Origin: Lysobacter arenosi
GTDB lineage: Bacteria; Pseudomonadota; Gammaproteobacteria; Xanthomonadales; Xanthomonadaceae
Direction: 5' to 3'
DNA length: 64,000 nt
NCBI RefSeq assembly: GCF_016613475.2
Contig: NZ_CP071517.1
Location: forward strand, 806,001-870,000
In this document: positions 14,972-25,460 of the stretch, in pieces
How the letters are laid out: each line of letters begins with the position of its first letter
How positions within the stretch are numbered: position 1 is the stretch's first letter
Program-made: the position numbers and the translations under genes
Notes under the pieces: model-generated
The model's input: the letters and a program-made list of their open reading frames with translations, nothing else
What the model was told of the DNA's origin: nothing
Databases searched by the model: none

Positions 14972-15391
14972 TCAGCCCCGCGGTGCGAATGAGAAATAAG
15001 GCATGACTAGGGTTTGCCGGCGATGCCGGGCGGCAGTCCTTGCCTGTTTCTTTTCGGTGTCGATGGTGGCGCTCTCGAAAGACCTGGAACTTGTCACCGC
15101 TTCGGCCAGGGCCGCGGCGGTTGCGATCTCAGCGGTCAGGGCGGCGGCATCGGCCAGGCTGTCGACCTGGTCGGCGCGACGCTCGATGCTGCGTGCGAGG
15201 GCCTCGACCTGCTCGCCATGGCTGGCGGTCGGATCGGAAGGCGTGAAAGTGAAGTCGACCGGACCCATGTGCAGGGCGATCGGGCGGACCTGCGGTTGCT
15301 GCGGCGCCGGGAGCGCCATCGCCAGGCACAGCGCCAGCGTCGAAGCCGAGGCGAGCAGGGCGAGGAAGGAGTTGTGGAGCCTGCGGTTCAT
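14972..15391 (-). CDS. Small exported or membrane-anchored protein, first gene of the GntR-ABC operon
   Basis: 139 residues, not assigned to a family. It starts with MNRRLHNSFLALLASASTLALCLAMALPAP, a signal peptide or N-terminal anchor. A short Pro-rich stretch (HMGPVDFTFTPSDP) follows, then an Ala-rich helical region (about residues 65-95, likely coiled) and a very basic end (EKKQARTAARHRRQ). It is the promoter-proximal gene, about 35 nt behind the expected transcription start, and lies only 4 bases before gntR. Cotranscription with the repressor and exporter suggests a periplasmic partner or sensor, but that is inference. Shine-Dalgarno AGCAGGA. Confidence 0.7.
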   Translation of the reverse strand: MNRRLHNSFLALLASASTLALCLAMALPAPQQPQVRPIALHMGPVDFTFTPSDPTASHGEQVEALARSIERRADQVDSLADAAALTAEIATAAALAEAVTSSRSFESATIDTEKKQARTAARHRRQTLVMPYFSFAPRG

Positions 15392-15418
15392 GGTGGGCGT
15401 CCTGCTCTTTGGTCAACC

Positions 15419-15459
15419 GGTGTTGTAGGCAACTATAACACCTAAATACTCCCGGTCAA
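15419..15459 (-). promoter_or_regulatory. Promoter with overlapping 24-bp dyad, probable GntR operator
   Basis: On the minus strand TTGACC (15454-15459) and TATAGT (15432-15437) are separated by 16 bases, a strong sigma-70 layout about 41 bases before the first gene. Over the -10 lies an imperfect dyad, 15419-15442, of form GGTGTTnTAG-n4-CTAnAACACC with 18 of 24 positions symmetric. A repressor bound there would block RNA polymerase, which fits autorepression by the YtrA-type protein two genes downstream. Motifs are seen directly; the binding is inferred. Confidence 0.75.
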
Positions 15460-15580
15460 GTCCGGCCTACCCAACTGATGGCATAGGCCGATGAACGGGG
15501 CGGGGCCGCCGCGGGGCCCCGGCAGGGGGAACACTGGTCATAATCCCGGGTTGATCCCTCCAAACGGCCCCACGACGCCC

Positions 15581-16168
15581 ATGCCCACGCTTCTTTCTCG
15601 CCGCTGCAAGCAACTATTCGTGCCCGTGGGGCTGTCCTTGCTGCTGGTGTCGGCATTCGCTTCGGCCGCTGGCGGCCTGCTCGATCGCAGCTACCGGCCG
15701 TTGGCCGGCAAGGCGCCGGTCAACCTGGCATCGGCCTATGGCGGCGACGTCGTGCTGGTGGTCAACACCGCCAGCAAATGCGGGTACACGCCGCAGTTCG
15801 AAGCGCTCGAAGCGCTGCACGCACGCTACAAGGGCAGGGGTTTTGCCGTGCTGGGCTTCCCGTCCGGCGACTTCAAGGCGCAGGAATTCGAGGACGAGAA
15901 GCAGATCCAGGAGTTCTGCACGCTGACCTATGGCGTGAAGTTCCCGATGTTCCAGAAGGTGCATGTGGTCGGGGCCGACGCCACACCGCTGTACCAGGAC
16001 CTGAGCCGCGTCTCCGGCGAGGCGCCGCGCTGGAACTTCCACAAGTACCTGATCGGCCGCGATGGCCGCCTGATCGCCAGCTATGGCAGCAAGACCACGC
16101 CGGATGATCCGGCCGTGGTTGCCGCCATCGAAAAGGCGCTCGAGGCGCCCCGCGCGGCTGCGAAGTAG
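15581..16168 (+). CDS. Exported glutathione-peroxidase-family protein
   Basis: Thiol peroxidase fold protein of 195 residues starting at ATG 15581. Residues 1-30 form a signal peptide (FVPVGLSLLLVSAFASA), so it is likely periplasmic. The peroxidatic cysteine is C67 in NTASKCGYTPQ, where animals have selenocysteine. The Trp-Asn pair WNFHKYLI is present, but the GFPCNQF block is GFPSGDF, so the tetrad glutamine and the nearby cysteine are missing. That suggests a divergent subfamily, and glutathione is not assured as its reductant. Divergent from the GntR-ABC operon. CATAAT at 15539-15544 is a weak -10 candidate. Confidence 0.88.
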   Translation: MPTLLSRRCKQLFVPVGLSLLLVSAFASAAGGLLDRSYRPLAGKAPVNLASAYGGDVVLVVNTASKCGYTPQFEALEALHARYKGRGFAVLGFPSGDFKAQEFEDEKQIQEFCTLTYGVKFPMFQKVHVVGADATPLYQDLSRVSGEAPRWNFHKYLIGRDGRLIASYGSKTTPDDPAVVAAIEKALEAPRAAAK

Positions 16169-16344
16169 ATGCCGGAACAAAAGGGCCAGGCAGCGGTCAC
16201 ACGTTACTGCGCGCACGGTCATTGCCCATGCGATCCTGTGCCGCGACAATGCACCGCTTGCGTGGCGGTGGCGGCAGCTGATGCCGTCCAGACGCAATCT
16301 GGCCATTCAGGCCGACGACCATACCCATACGGAGCAGGTACCCG

Positions 16345-17280
16345 ATGAAGGCTTTTGTGCGCGGCGCCGCCGTGTTGATCACCACTGCGGCCACGCTGAT
16401 CGGCGCGGCAGCCTCTGCCCAAGACAAGACCGTGCTTACTACCGAACGCGACAAGGCCAGCTACATGGTCGGCAGCGATATCGCCCAGTCCATCGCCCCG
16501 GTGGCGCCGGACATCGACCTGGCCGCTTTCGAGCGCGCCATCAAGAACGCCTTCGACGGCGGCAAGCCGCTGATCACCGAGGACGAGGCGCAGGTCGTCG
16601 GTCCGGCGCTGATGCAGCGCATTGCCTCGCGCCAGGGCCAGGCTCCGGCCGGCGCCAAGGTGCCTGAAGTCGCCAAGGACAAGGTCGCCTATCTGGTGGG
16701 CGCCGACGTCGGCCGTTCGCTGGCACCGATCAAGGACGAGCTCGAGTTGCCGGTGGTGGTGCAGGCGATCCGCACCAGCTTCAACAAGGGCACGCCGCTG
16801 CTGAGCGAGGCCGAGCAGGGCGCCGTGCGCCAGTCCTTCCAGCAGAAGGTCCAGGCCAAGATGCAGGCGCAGGCTTCGGCACTGGGCGACAAGAACCAGG
16901 CTGACGGCGCTGCGTTCCTTGCCAAGAACAAGTCGGTCAAGGGCGTGTTCACGACCGGCTCCGGCCTGCAGTACATGATCCTGCGCCAGGGTTCGGGCCC
17001 GCGTCCGAAGTCGACCGACCAGGTCCGCGTCAACTACCACGGCACGCTGCTCGACGGCACGGTGTTCGACAGTTCCTACGATCGCGGCCAGCCGGCCGAG
17101 TTCGCGTTGAACCAGGTCATCGCCGGCTGGACCGAAGGCGTGGCGATGATGCCGGTCGGCAGCAAGTTCCGCTTCTGGATCCCGGGCGAGCTGGCCTATG
17201 GCCCGAAGGGCACGCCGGGCGGCCCGATCGGCCCGAACGCGACGCTCGTGTTCGACGTTGAATTGATGGCCATCCTCTGA
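16345..17280 (+). CDS. FKBP-type peptidyl-prolyl isomerase, exported (FkpA/Mip-like)
   Basis: 311 residues with a signal peptide (MKAFVRGAAVLITTAATLIGAAASA). An N-terminal dimerisation region contains two related segments (DKASYMVGSDIAQSI and DKVAYLVGADVGRSLAPI), so the FKBP_N unit is duplicated. The C-terminal FKBP domain (about residues 205-311) contains VNYHGTLLDGTVFDSSYDR, GWTEGVAMMPVGSKFRFWIP and LAYGPKGT, the usual active-site strands. Expected to assist folding in the periplasm. GGAG lies ten bases before the ATG. A lipoprotein paralogue follows 132 bases downstream. Confidence 0.93.
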   Translation: MKAFVRGAAVLITTAATLIGAAASAQDKTVLTTERDKASYMVGSDIAQSIAPVAPDIDLAAFERAIKNAFDGGKPLITEDEAQVVGPALMQRIASRQGQAPAGAKVPEVAKDKVAYLVGADVGRSLAPIKDELELPVVVQAIRTSFNKGTPLLSEAEQGAVRQSFQQKVQAKMQAQASALGDKNQADGAAFLAKNKSVKGVFTTGSGLQYMILRQGSGPRPKSTDQVRVNYHGTLLDGTVFDSSYDRGQPAEFALNQVIAGWTEGVAMMPVGSKFRFWIPGELAYGPKGTPGGPIGPNATLVFDVELMAIL

Positions 17281-17283
17281 ATT

Positions 17284-17305
17284 TGAACGGTACGTCTACC
17301 GTTCA
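17284..17305. other. Hairpin between the two FKBP genes
   Basis: Perfect 9-bp arms TGAACGGTA/TACCGTTCA around CGTC, directly after the stop of the first FKBP gene and followed only by short T runs. It may stabilise the 3' end or partly terminate between the paralogues. Confidence 0.5.
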
Positions 17306-17412
17306 GTTTGCTGCTGGCAGTTTGTGAGGCCTTGATGGCGGCGTGGCGCCGATGCCACGCTGCCAAAGCCGATACCCGAATCGCGAAACCCCATTCCTGG
17401 AGCCTCCATCCG

Positions 17413-18195
17413 ATGAAGTTTTCTCCGCGCCACACCGCCCTCGCCTTGGCCATCGCTTCGCTTGCAGCGCTGACCGCTGCCTGCAACAAGCCGGCCGACA
17501 AGGCCGCGGACGCCAAGCCCGACGCCGCCGCTGACGCCGGCAAGGCTGGCGACAAGGCGATCCCGGGCCTGCCGACCGAGAAGGAACAGGTCAGCTACAT
17601 GATCGGCATGGACATGGCGCGCTCGCTGGAGCCGGTCAAGGATGAAATCGACCTGGATACGCTGAACAAGGCGCTCAAGAGCTCGCTCGCCGGCGAGAAG
17701 CTGCTGCTCGACGAGAAGCAGTCGACGCAGATCCGCGAAGCGTTCGCGCAGAAGGTACAGGCGCAGCGCATCGCCAAGATGATGGCCGATGCCAAGAAGA
17801 ACCTCGACGACGGCCAGAAGTTCCTCGCCGAGAACGGCAAGAAGCCGGGCGTGATCACCACTGCTTCGGGCCTGCAGTACCAGGTACTGACCGAAGGCAA
17901 GGGCGCCAAGCCCAGCGCCACCGACGCCGTCAGCGCGCACTACAAGGGCGCGCTGCTCGACGGCAAGACCTTCGACAGCTCCTACGACCGTGGTGAGCCG
18001 GCGACCTTCGTCCTCGGCCAGCTCGTGCCGGGTTGGCAGGAAGGCATCGCGCTGATGCCGGTCGGCAGCAAGTACCGCTTCTGGATCCCGAGCAAGCTGG
18101 CTTACGGCGAGCAGGGCGCAGGCCCGATCGGCCCGAACCAGACCCTGGTTTTCGAAGTCGAGCTGCTCGACATCGTCAAGCCGGGCGGCAAGTGA
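17413..18195 (+). CDS. FKBP-type peptidyl-prolyl isomerase lipoprotein
   Basis: 260 residues from ATG 17413 (MKFSPRHTALALAIASLAAL), with lipobox LTAAC placing the acylated cysteine at residue 24. An Ala/Lys/Asp-rich tether precedes one FKBP_N dimerisation segment (EKEQVSYMIGMDMARSLEPV), a long helix, and the C-terminal FKBP domain (AHYKGALLDGKTFDSSYDR, GWQEGIALMPVGSKYRFWIP, LAYGEQGAGPIGPN). It is closely related to the upstream gene but membrane-anchored and with one N-terminal unit. Probable periplasmic foldase; some pathogen Mip proteins of this class act in virulence, which cannot be inferred here. Confidence 0.93.
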   Translation: MKFSPRHTALALAIASLAALTAACNKPADKAADAKPDAAADAGKAGDKAIPGLPTEKEQVSYMIGMDMARSLEPVKDEIDLDTLNKALKSSLAGEKLLLDEKQSTQIREAFAQKVQAQRIAKMMADAKKNLDDGQKFLAENGKKPGVITTASGLQYQVLTEGKGAKPSATDAVSAHYKGALLDGKTFDSSYDRGEPATFVLGQLVPGWQEGIALMPVGSKYRFWIPSKLAYGEQGAGPIGPNQTLVFEVELLDIVKPGGK

Positions 18196-18216
18196 GTAAC
18201 GGGTAACCATCCGGGC

Positions 18217-18241
18217 GCAGGGAGCGAAGACCGCTCCCTGC
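18217..18241. terminator. 10-bp hairpin after the second FKBP gene
   Basis: Perfect arms GCAGGGAGCG/CGCTCCCTGC around AAGAC, starting 22 bases after the FKBP stop. There is no uninterrupted T-run behind it, so termination would be weak; ugd begins 31 bases further on and may depend partly on read-through. Confidence 0.5.
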
Positions 18242-18272
18242 TGCTGCAGATTCGTTCCTCGTTGGAGTACCT

Positions 18273-19628
18273 ATGCGCGTCACGATCTTTGGAACCGGAT
18301 ACGTCGGCCTCGTCACGGGCACCTGCCTGGCCGACGTCGGCCACGACGTGATCTGCGTCGACATCGACCAGGCCAAGGTCGACGGACTCAACCGCGGCGT
18401 GATCCCGATCTACGAGCCGGGGCTGGAGCCGATGGTCAAGGCCAACCACGCCGCCGGACGCCTGCGCTTCACCACCGACGCCGAAGTCGCGGTCGCCCAT
18501 GGCGACGTGGTCTTCATCGCGGTGGGCACGCCGCCGGACGAAGACGGCAGCGCCGACCTCAAGTACGTGCTGGCGGTGGCGCGCACGATCGGCCGTCATC
18601 TCGAGCGACAGGTGGTGGTGGTCAACAAGTCGACCGTGCCGGTCGGCACCGCCGACAAGGTGCGCGCGACGATCGCGGCCGAGCTGGCGTCGCGTGGCGC
18701 CGAGTTCGGTTTCGAAGTGGCCTCCAATCCCGAGTTCCTCAAGGAAGGCGACGCGGTCAACGACTGCATGCGTCCGGACCGGATCGTGATCGGTGCCAGC
18801 AGCGCGACGGCAGTGGACAAGCTCAAGCGCCTGTACGCGCCGTTCAACCGCAACCACGAGCGCATCGTGGTGATGGACGTGCGCTCGGCGGAGCTGACCA
18901 AATACGCCGCCAATGCGATGCTGGCGACGAAGATCAGCTTCATGAACGAGATCGCCAACATCGCCGAGAAGGTCGGTGCCGACGTGGAGATGGTGCGCCA
19001 GGGTATCGGCTCGGATCCGCGCATCGGCTGGCACTTCATCTATCCCGGCGCCGGTTACGGCGGCTCGTGCTTCCCCAAGGACGTGCAGGCACTGGCGAAG
19101 ACGGCGCAGCAGTACGGCTACGACGCGCAACTGCTGGGCGCGGTCGAGTCGGTCAATGATCGCCAGAAGGAACACCTGTTCGAGCTGATCGGTCGTCACT
19201 ACGGCGTCGCGTCCCATGACGGCGCGCTTGCAGGCAAGACGTTCGCGGTGTGGGGCCTGGCGTTCAAGCCCAACACCGACGACATGCGCGAGGCTTCGAG
19301 CCGCCGTCTGTTGCAGTTGCTGTGGGACGCCGGCGCCAAGGTGCGAGCCTACGATCCGGAGGCGACCGAAGAGGCACAGCGGATCTTTGGTGAGCGCGAC
19401 GACCTGGTGCTGTGCGATTCGGCACGCGCCACGCTGGCCGATGCCGATGCGCTGGTGGTGGTGACCGAGTGGAAGCAGTTCCGCAGCCCGGATTTCCAGC
19501 GCCTGAGCCAGTCGCTGGCGGACCGCGTGATCTTCGACGGGCGCAACCTCTACCACCCCGACGAAGTCGAGGCGGCCGGACTGGCCTACTACGGCATCGG
19601 GCGTGGTCGCTCGATCCTGATCGACTGA
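18273..19628 (+). CDS. ugd: UDP-glucose 6-dehydrogenase
   Basis: Oxidises UDP-glucose to UDP-glucuronate with two NAD+, supplying surface polysaccharide and lipid-A sugar precursors. The 451-residue protein starts [16 protein letters not shown] (Rossmann GxGxxG, residues 7-12). It has the catalytic cysteine in [10 protein letters not shown] near residue 263, the central dimer helix with [15 protein letters not shown], and the C-terminal sugar-binding domain ([16 protein letters not shown]). Full length. slyX starts one base after its stop, so ugd, slyX and the DUF2058 gene probably form one transcript. Confidence 0.96.
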   Translation: MRVTIFGTGYVGLVTGTCLADVGHDVICVDIDQAKVDGLNRGVIPIYEPGLEPMVKANHAAGRLRFTTDAEVAVAHGDVVFIAVGTPPDEDGSADLKYVLAVARTIGRHLERQVVVVNKSTVPVGTADKVRATIAAELASRGAEFGFEVASNPEFLKEGDAVNDCMRPDRIVIGASSATAVDKLKRLYAPFNRNHERIVVMDVRSAELTKYAANAMLATKISFMNEIANIAEKVGADVEMVRQGIGSDPRIGWHFIYPGAGYGGSCFPKDVQALAKTAQQYGYDAQLLGAVESVNDRQKEHLFELIGRHYGVASHDGALAGKTFAVWGLAFKPNTDDMREASSRRLLQLLWDAGAKVRAYDPEATEEAQRIFGERDDLVLCDSARATLADADALVVVTEWKQFRSPDFQRLSQSLADRVIFDGRNLYHPDEVEAAGLAYYGIGRGRSILID

Positions 19629-19629
19629 C

Positions 19630-19866
19630 ATGAGCAGCCAGAGCGAACTCGAACAGCGACTGGTCGACCTGGAGATGCGCGTTGCATTCCAGGAGCAGGC
19701 GTTGACCGAACTGAGCGATGCGCTGGCAGGCGCGCGCGAAGAAGAAGGTCGCAATGCCCTGTTGCTGCATCGCGTGCTTGAGGAACTCAAGCAGATGCGC
19801 ATGGCGATGTCGACCAACCCGATCACCGGCGATGCTTCGCAAGAACCACCCCCGCCGCACTACTGA
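19630..19866 (+). CDS. slyX: SlyX family protein
   Basis: 78 residues, almost entirely heptad-like helix (ELEQRLVDLEMRVAFQEQAL, LHRVLEELKQMRM) with the Pro-rich end PPPPHY typical of SlyX. A coiled-coil protein of unknown biochemical role. It starts one base after the ugd stop (TGACATG) and ends nine bases before the DUF2058 gene, so it is the middle gene of a tight plus-strand set. Confidence 0.9.
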   Translation: MSSQSELEQRLVDLEMRVAFQEQALTELSDALAGAREEEGRNALLLHRVLEELKQMRMAMSTNPITGDASQEPPPPHY

Positions 19867-19875
19867 CACGACGCA

Positions 19876-20589
19876 ATGAGCAATAGTCTTCGCGACCAAC
19901 TGATGGGGCTTGGTTTCACGCCGGCACCCAAACCCGAGCGCCCCGAACGTCCCTCGCAGGGCAAGCCCGACGGCAAGCCGGGCCAGCGCGGTCCTGGGAA
20001 GCCGCATGGCGGCAAGCCGGGCGGGCATGCGGCCGGTGCCAACAAGGGCGGCGAACAGCGCAAGGGTGATCAGCGCAGGGGCGATGCGCGCAGGGGCGAT
20101 GCCCCCCGCGGCGAAGCACGCCGGCAGGGTGGCCCGCGTCCCAGCGGCAAGCCGCAGTCGCGCGAGGACATCGACCTGGCCAAGGCCTATGCCATCCGCG
20201 CCCAGCGCGAGAAGGACGAGCGCATTGCGGCCGAAGCGGCCAAGCAGGAAGAAGCACGGCTGCGGCGCGAAGCGCGCGCCAGGCTGACCGAGCTGGTCAA
20301 GGACAAGGCACTCAATGATCCGGCCGCGGAGATCGCTCGCCACTTCCCGTACGGCGGCAAGATCAAGCGTGTCTACGTCAACGAGACCCAGCTCAAGGCA
20401 CTCAACGCAGGTGAGCTGGGCGTGCTGCAGATGGACGGCCGCTACGTGCTGGTCAGCGCTGAAGTGCTGGCCCAGGCCGAAGAGATCTTCGCCGCCGCGA
20501 TCGCTTTGAAGGTCGATCCGAACGCGCCGGCGGGGGACGATCCCTATGCCGATCCCCAGTATCAGGTACCTGACGACCTGGTGTGGTAA
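19876..20589 (+). CDS. DUF2058 (YaiL-like) protein
   Basis: 237 residues. It starts MSNSLRDQLMGLGFTPAPKP, the usual DUF2058 opening. A long Lys/Arg/Gly/Pro-rich disordered region (about residues 20-95, with GGEQRKGDQRRGDARRGD) follows, then a helical part (DLAKAYAIRAQREKDERIA) and a conserved C-terminal domain (DPAAEIARHFPYGGKIKRVYV, LQMDGRYVLVSAEV). The low-complexity basic region is longer than in the E. coli relative and suggests RNA or DNA binding. Annotated elsewhere as a nucleoprotein/polynucleotide-associated enzyme regulator, without a proven function. Follows slyX by nine bases. Confidence 0.88.
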   Translation: MSNSLRDQLMGLGFTPAPKPERPERPSQGKPDGKPGQRGPGKPHGGKPGGHAAGANKGGEQRKGDQRRGDARRGDAPRGEARRQGGPRPSGKPQSREDIDLAKAYAIRAQREKDERIAAEAAKQEEARLRREARARLTELVKDKALNDPAAEIARHFPYGGKIKRVYVNETQLKALNAGELGVLQMDGRYVLVSAEVLAQAEEIFAAAIALKVDPNAPAGDDPYADPQYQVPDDLVW

Positions 20590-20633
20590 CGCCCTTGCGG
20601 GCGGCATTTGAGAGTAGAAAGGGGAAGGGGATC

Positions 20634-22727
20634 ATGGACGAGCCGCGTCACGGGTATTTCCCGTACATCGATGGCATGCGTGCGCTGGCCGTGCTGTCGG
20701 TCATCGCGTATCACATGGATTCGTCCTGGTTGCCGGGCGGGTTCACTGGCGTCGATGTCTTCTTCGTCATCTCCGGATTCGTGGTCAGCGCGTCGATGGC
20801 GCGGTTCGACCATCCCAGGCTGCTGGACTACCTGGGTCACTTCTATTCGCGACGCATCCGCCGGATCGCACCGGCGTTGATGGTCTGCCTGCTCGCCACC
20901 AGCGTCGCCAGCGCGCTGTTCATCCCGCAGGCGTGGCTCAGCGACACCAGCAATGCGGTCGGTCGCTGGGCGTTCCTCGGGCTGAGCAACTTCGTCCTGC
21001 TTCGCACCGACGGCGACTACTTCTCGCCCAAGGTCGAGTTCAATCCGTACACGCATACCTGGTCGCTGGGCGTGGAGGAACAGTTCTACCTCCTGTTCCC
21101 GCTGCTGTTCTTCGCATGGGCGTTCGGGCGCCGCGGGCGCGCCGCCTCGATGGCACTGTTCGGCGCCGGCCTGCTGGCCTCGCTGGCATACGTGTTCTGG
21201 GTTTCCAAGGATCAGCCGGCGTTGGCGTTCTACATGCTGACCACACGGTTCTGGGAACTGGCGGCGGGCGTGCTGCTGTTTCAGATCCTCGCCGGACTGC
21301 GCTCGCGCGGTAATGACATCGCACAGGCCAGCGCATGGCCGGCCACCATCGGTACCACCTTGTCGTTGGCTGCCCTTGTCTATGGTCTGGCCACTGCCCG
21401 AGCGGGTCATGCCCCGTACCCGGACGCCCTGTTGCCAGTGGCAGGCGCGCTGGGACTGCTCGGATTCCTGCAGGTGGCCGCCGTTGCCAGGCCGTTGCGA
21501 TGGCTGTTCGAGAACAGGACCGCGCTGTACATCGGACGCATCTCGTACTCGCTCTACCTGTGGCACTGGCCCGTGTTCGTGCTGATGCGCTGGACGGTGG
21601 GGCTGGAGTCGGCAGCGCTGCGAGTGATCGCGCTGATGCTTACGTTCGCGCTCGCGGCGCTGTCGTACCGCTTCGTCGAGACGCCGTTCCGTCGCGCTGC
21701 GGTCGTTCGCAATGCGCCCAGGCTGGCGGTGGTCGGGATCGGAGTCGTGGTGATCGTGGTGTGCATGACCGGCTATCGCAAGATCGGCCGGATGCAGCCG
21801 GAGCTGTCACTGAGCGTTGTGGCCCGGCAGGCAGAGGACTGGTATCCGCAAGGCCGGGAAACCCGTCCCGAGCTGCCCGATTGTGCCGCGGTCGGCCACG
21901 TGGAGACGGTTGCCAATGTCGAGCTGCGGGTGCTGTCGCCAACGTCGTGCAAGCAGCCCTCCCAGGCCGGTCGCTTGTTCGTGATCGGCGATTCACATGC
22001 CTCGGCCTATGCCGGCATGCTCAAGCAGGTCGCCTTGCGCACGCAGCGCGATATCTACATCTACACCCGGGCCGGTTGCTCGTTTGCCAGCCTGCAACCA
22101 TGGCGTGACTACCAGGTTCCGCACTGCCAGGAGTTCGGGGCCTCGGCCCTCGCCGACGTCAAGGCGCGCGCACGGCCTGGCGACGTCATCTTTCTGCCCG
22201 CTCTACGGCTGCCGCGGTTCGCCGACCAGTGGATCAGCTTCAAACCCGAGGAAGTGCGCGACGCGGTGTTCGGCGAAACCGCCGTCGTCGGGCGCCAGGA
22301 ATCCGAACGTGTGATCGGCGAGACTCTGCGCCCGTTGGCAGAGCAGGGCATACGCGTGGTGTTCGAGGCGCCCAAACCGCTGTTCCGTTCTCCGCCTTAC
22401 CGTTGCGCCGATTGGTTCAGCCAGTCCAATCCGGCCTGCCGCGATGGCCTGACCATGGAGCGCAGCGAGATCGAAGCCTTGCGGGCGCCGGTGCTCGCCT
22501 CGTATGGCCGCATTGCCGCGCAGCTCGGTGGCGTGAGCGTCTGGGACCCGCTTCCGGTGCTGTGCCCAGGTAAGGTGTGCCATGTCAGCGACCACGGCCG
22601 TCCGCTCTTCTTCGACGGCGACCATCTGAGCGGCCATGGCAATCAGGTGCTGGTGCCCAGCTTCCTGGCGTACCTGGGTTCGCTTGATCACGCCGGTGCG
22701 AGCTCGGCGGCGCGGGCAGCGCAATAG
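20634..22727 (+). CDS. OafA/YrhL-type acyltransferase with C-terminal SGNH domain
   Basis: 697-residue inner-membrane protein that probably O-acetylates a surface glycan. Start at ATG 20634 (MDEPRHGYFPYIDGMRAL) is supported by an AAGGGGAAGGGG tract just upstream; the frame opens earlier at a GTG. Residues ~10-385 form the acyltransferase-3 domain with about ten membrane segments, the catalytic-type histidine in VIAYHMD, FFVISGFVVS, WSLGVEEQFYL and YSLYLWHWP. From ~440 a periplasmic SGNH/GDSL domain carries GDSHASAYAGM (nucleophile near 449) and the Asp-His pair in DGDHLSGHG near 661. Ugd lies three genes upstream, but cotranscription across the 44-base gap is uncertain. Confidence 0.92.
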   Translation: MDEPRHGYFPYIDGMRALAVLSVIAYHMDSSWLPGGFTGVDVFFVISGFVVSASMARFDHPRLLDYLGHFYSRRIRRIAPALMVCLLATSVASALFIPQAWLSDTSNAVGRWAFLGLSNFVLLRTDGDYFSPKVEFNPYTHTWSLGVEEQFYLLFPLLFFAWAFGRRGRAASMALFGAGLLASLAYVFWVSKDQPALAFYMLTTRFWELAAGVLLFQILAGLRSRGNDIAQASAWPATIGTTLSLAALVYGLATARAGHAPYPDALLPVAGALGLLGFLQVAAVARPLRWLFENRTALYIGRISYSLYLWHWPVFVLMRWTVGLESAALRVIALMLTFALAALSYRFVETPFRRAAVVRNAPRLAVVGIGVVVIVVCMTGYRKIGRMQPELSLSVVARQAEDWYPQGRETRPELPDCAAVGHVETVANVELRVLSPTSCKQPSQAGRLFVIGDSHASAYAGMLKQVALRTQRDIYIYTRAGCSFASLQPWRDYQVPHCQEFGASALADVKARARPGDVIFLPALRLPRFADQWISFKPEEVRDAVFGETAVVGRQESERVIGETLRPLAEQGIRVVFEAPKPLFRSPPYRCADWFSQSNPACRDGLTMERSEIEALRAPVLASYGRIAAQLGGVSVWDPLPVLCPGKVCHVSDHGRPLFFDGDHLSGHGNQVLVPSFLAYLGSLDHAGASSAARAAQ

Positions 22728-22772
22728 CCCGGTCGCAGGTGCAGCAGGACAACTGTCTGCTGCGCCTGAAAC

Positions 22773-25456
<2,684 letters not shown>

Positions 25457-25460
<4 letters not shown>

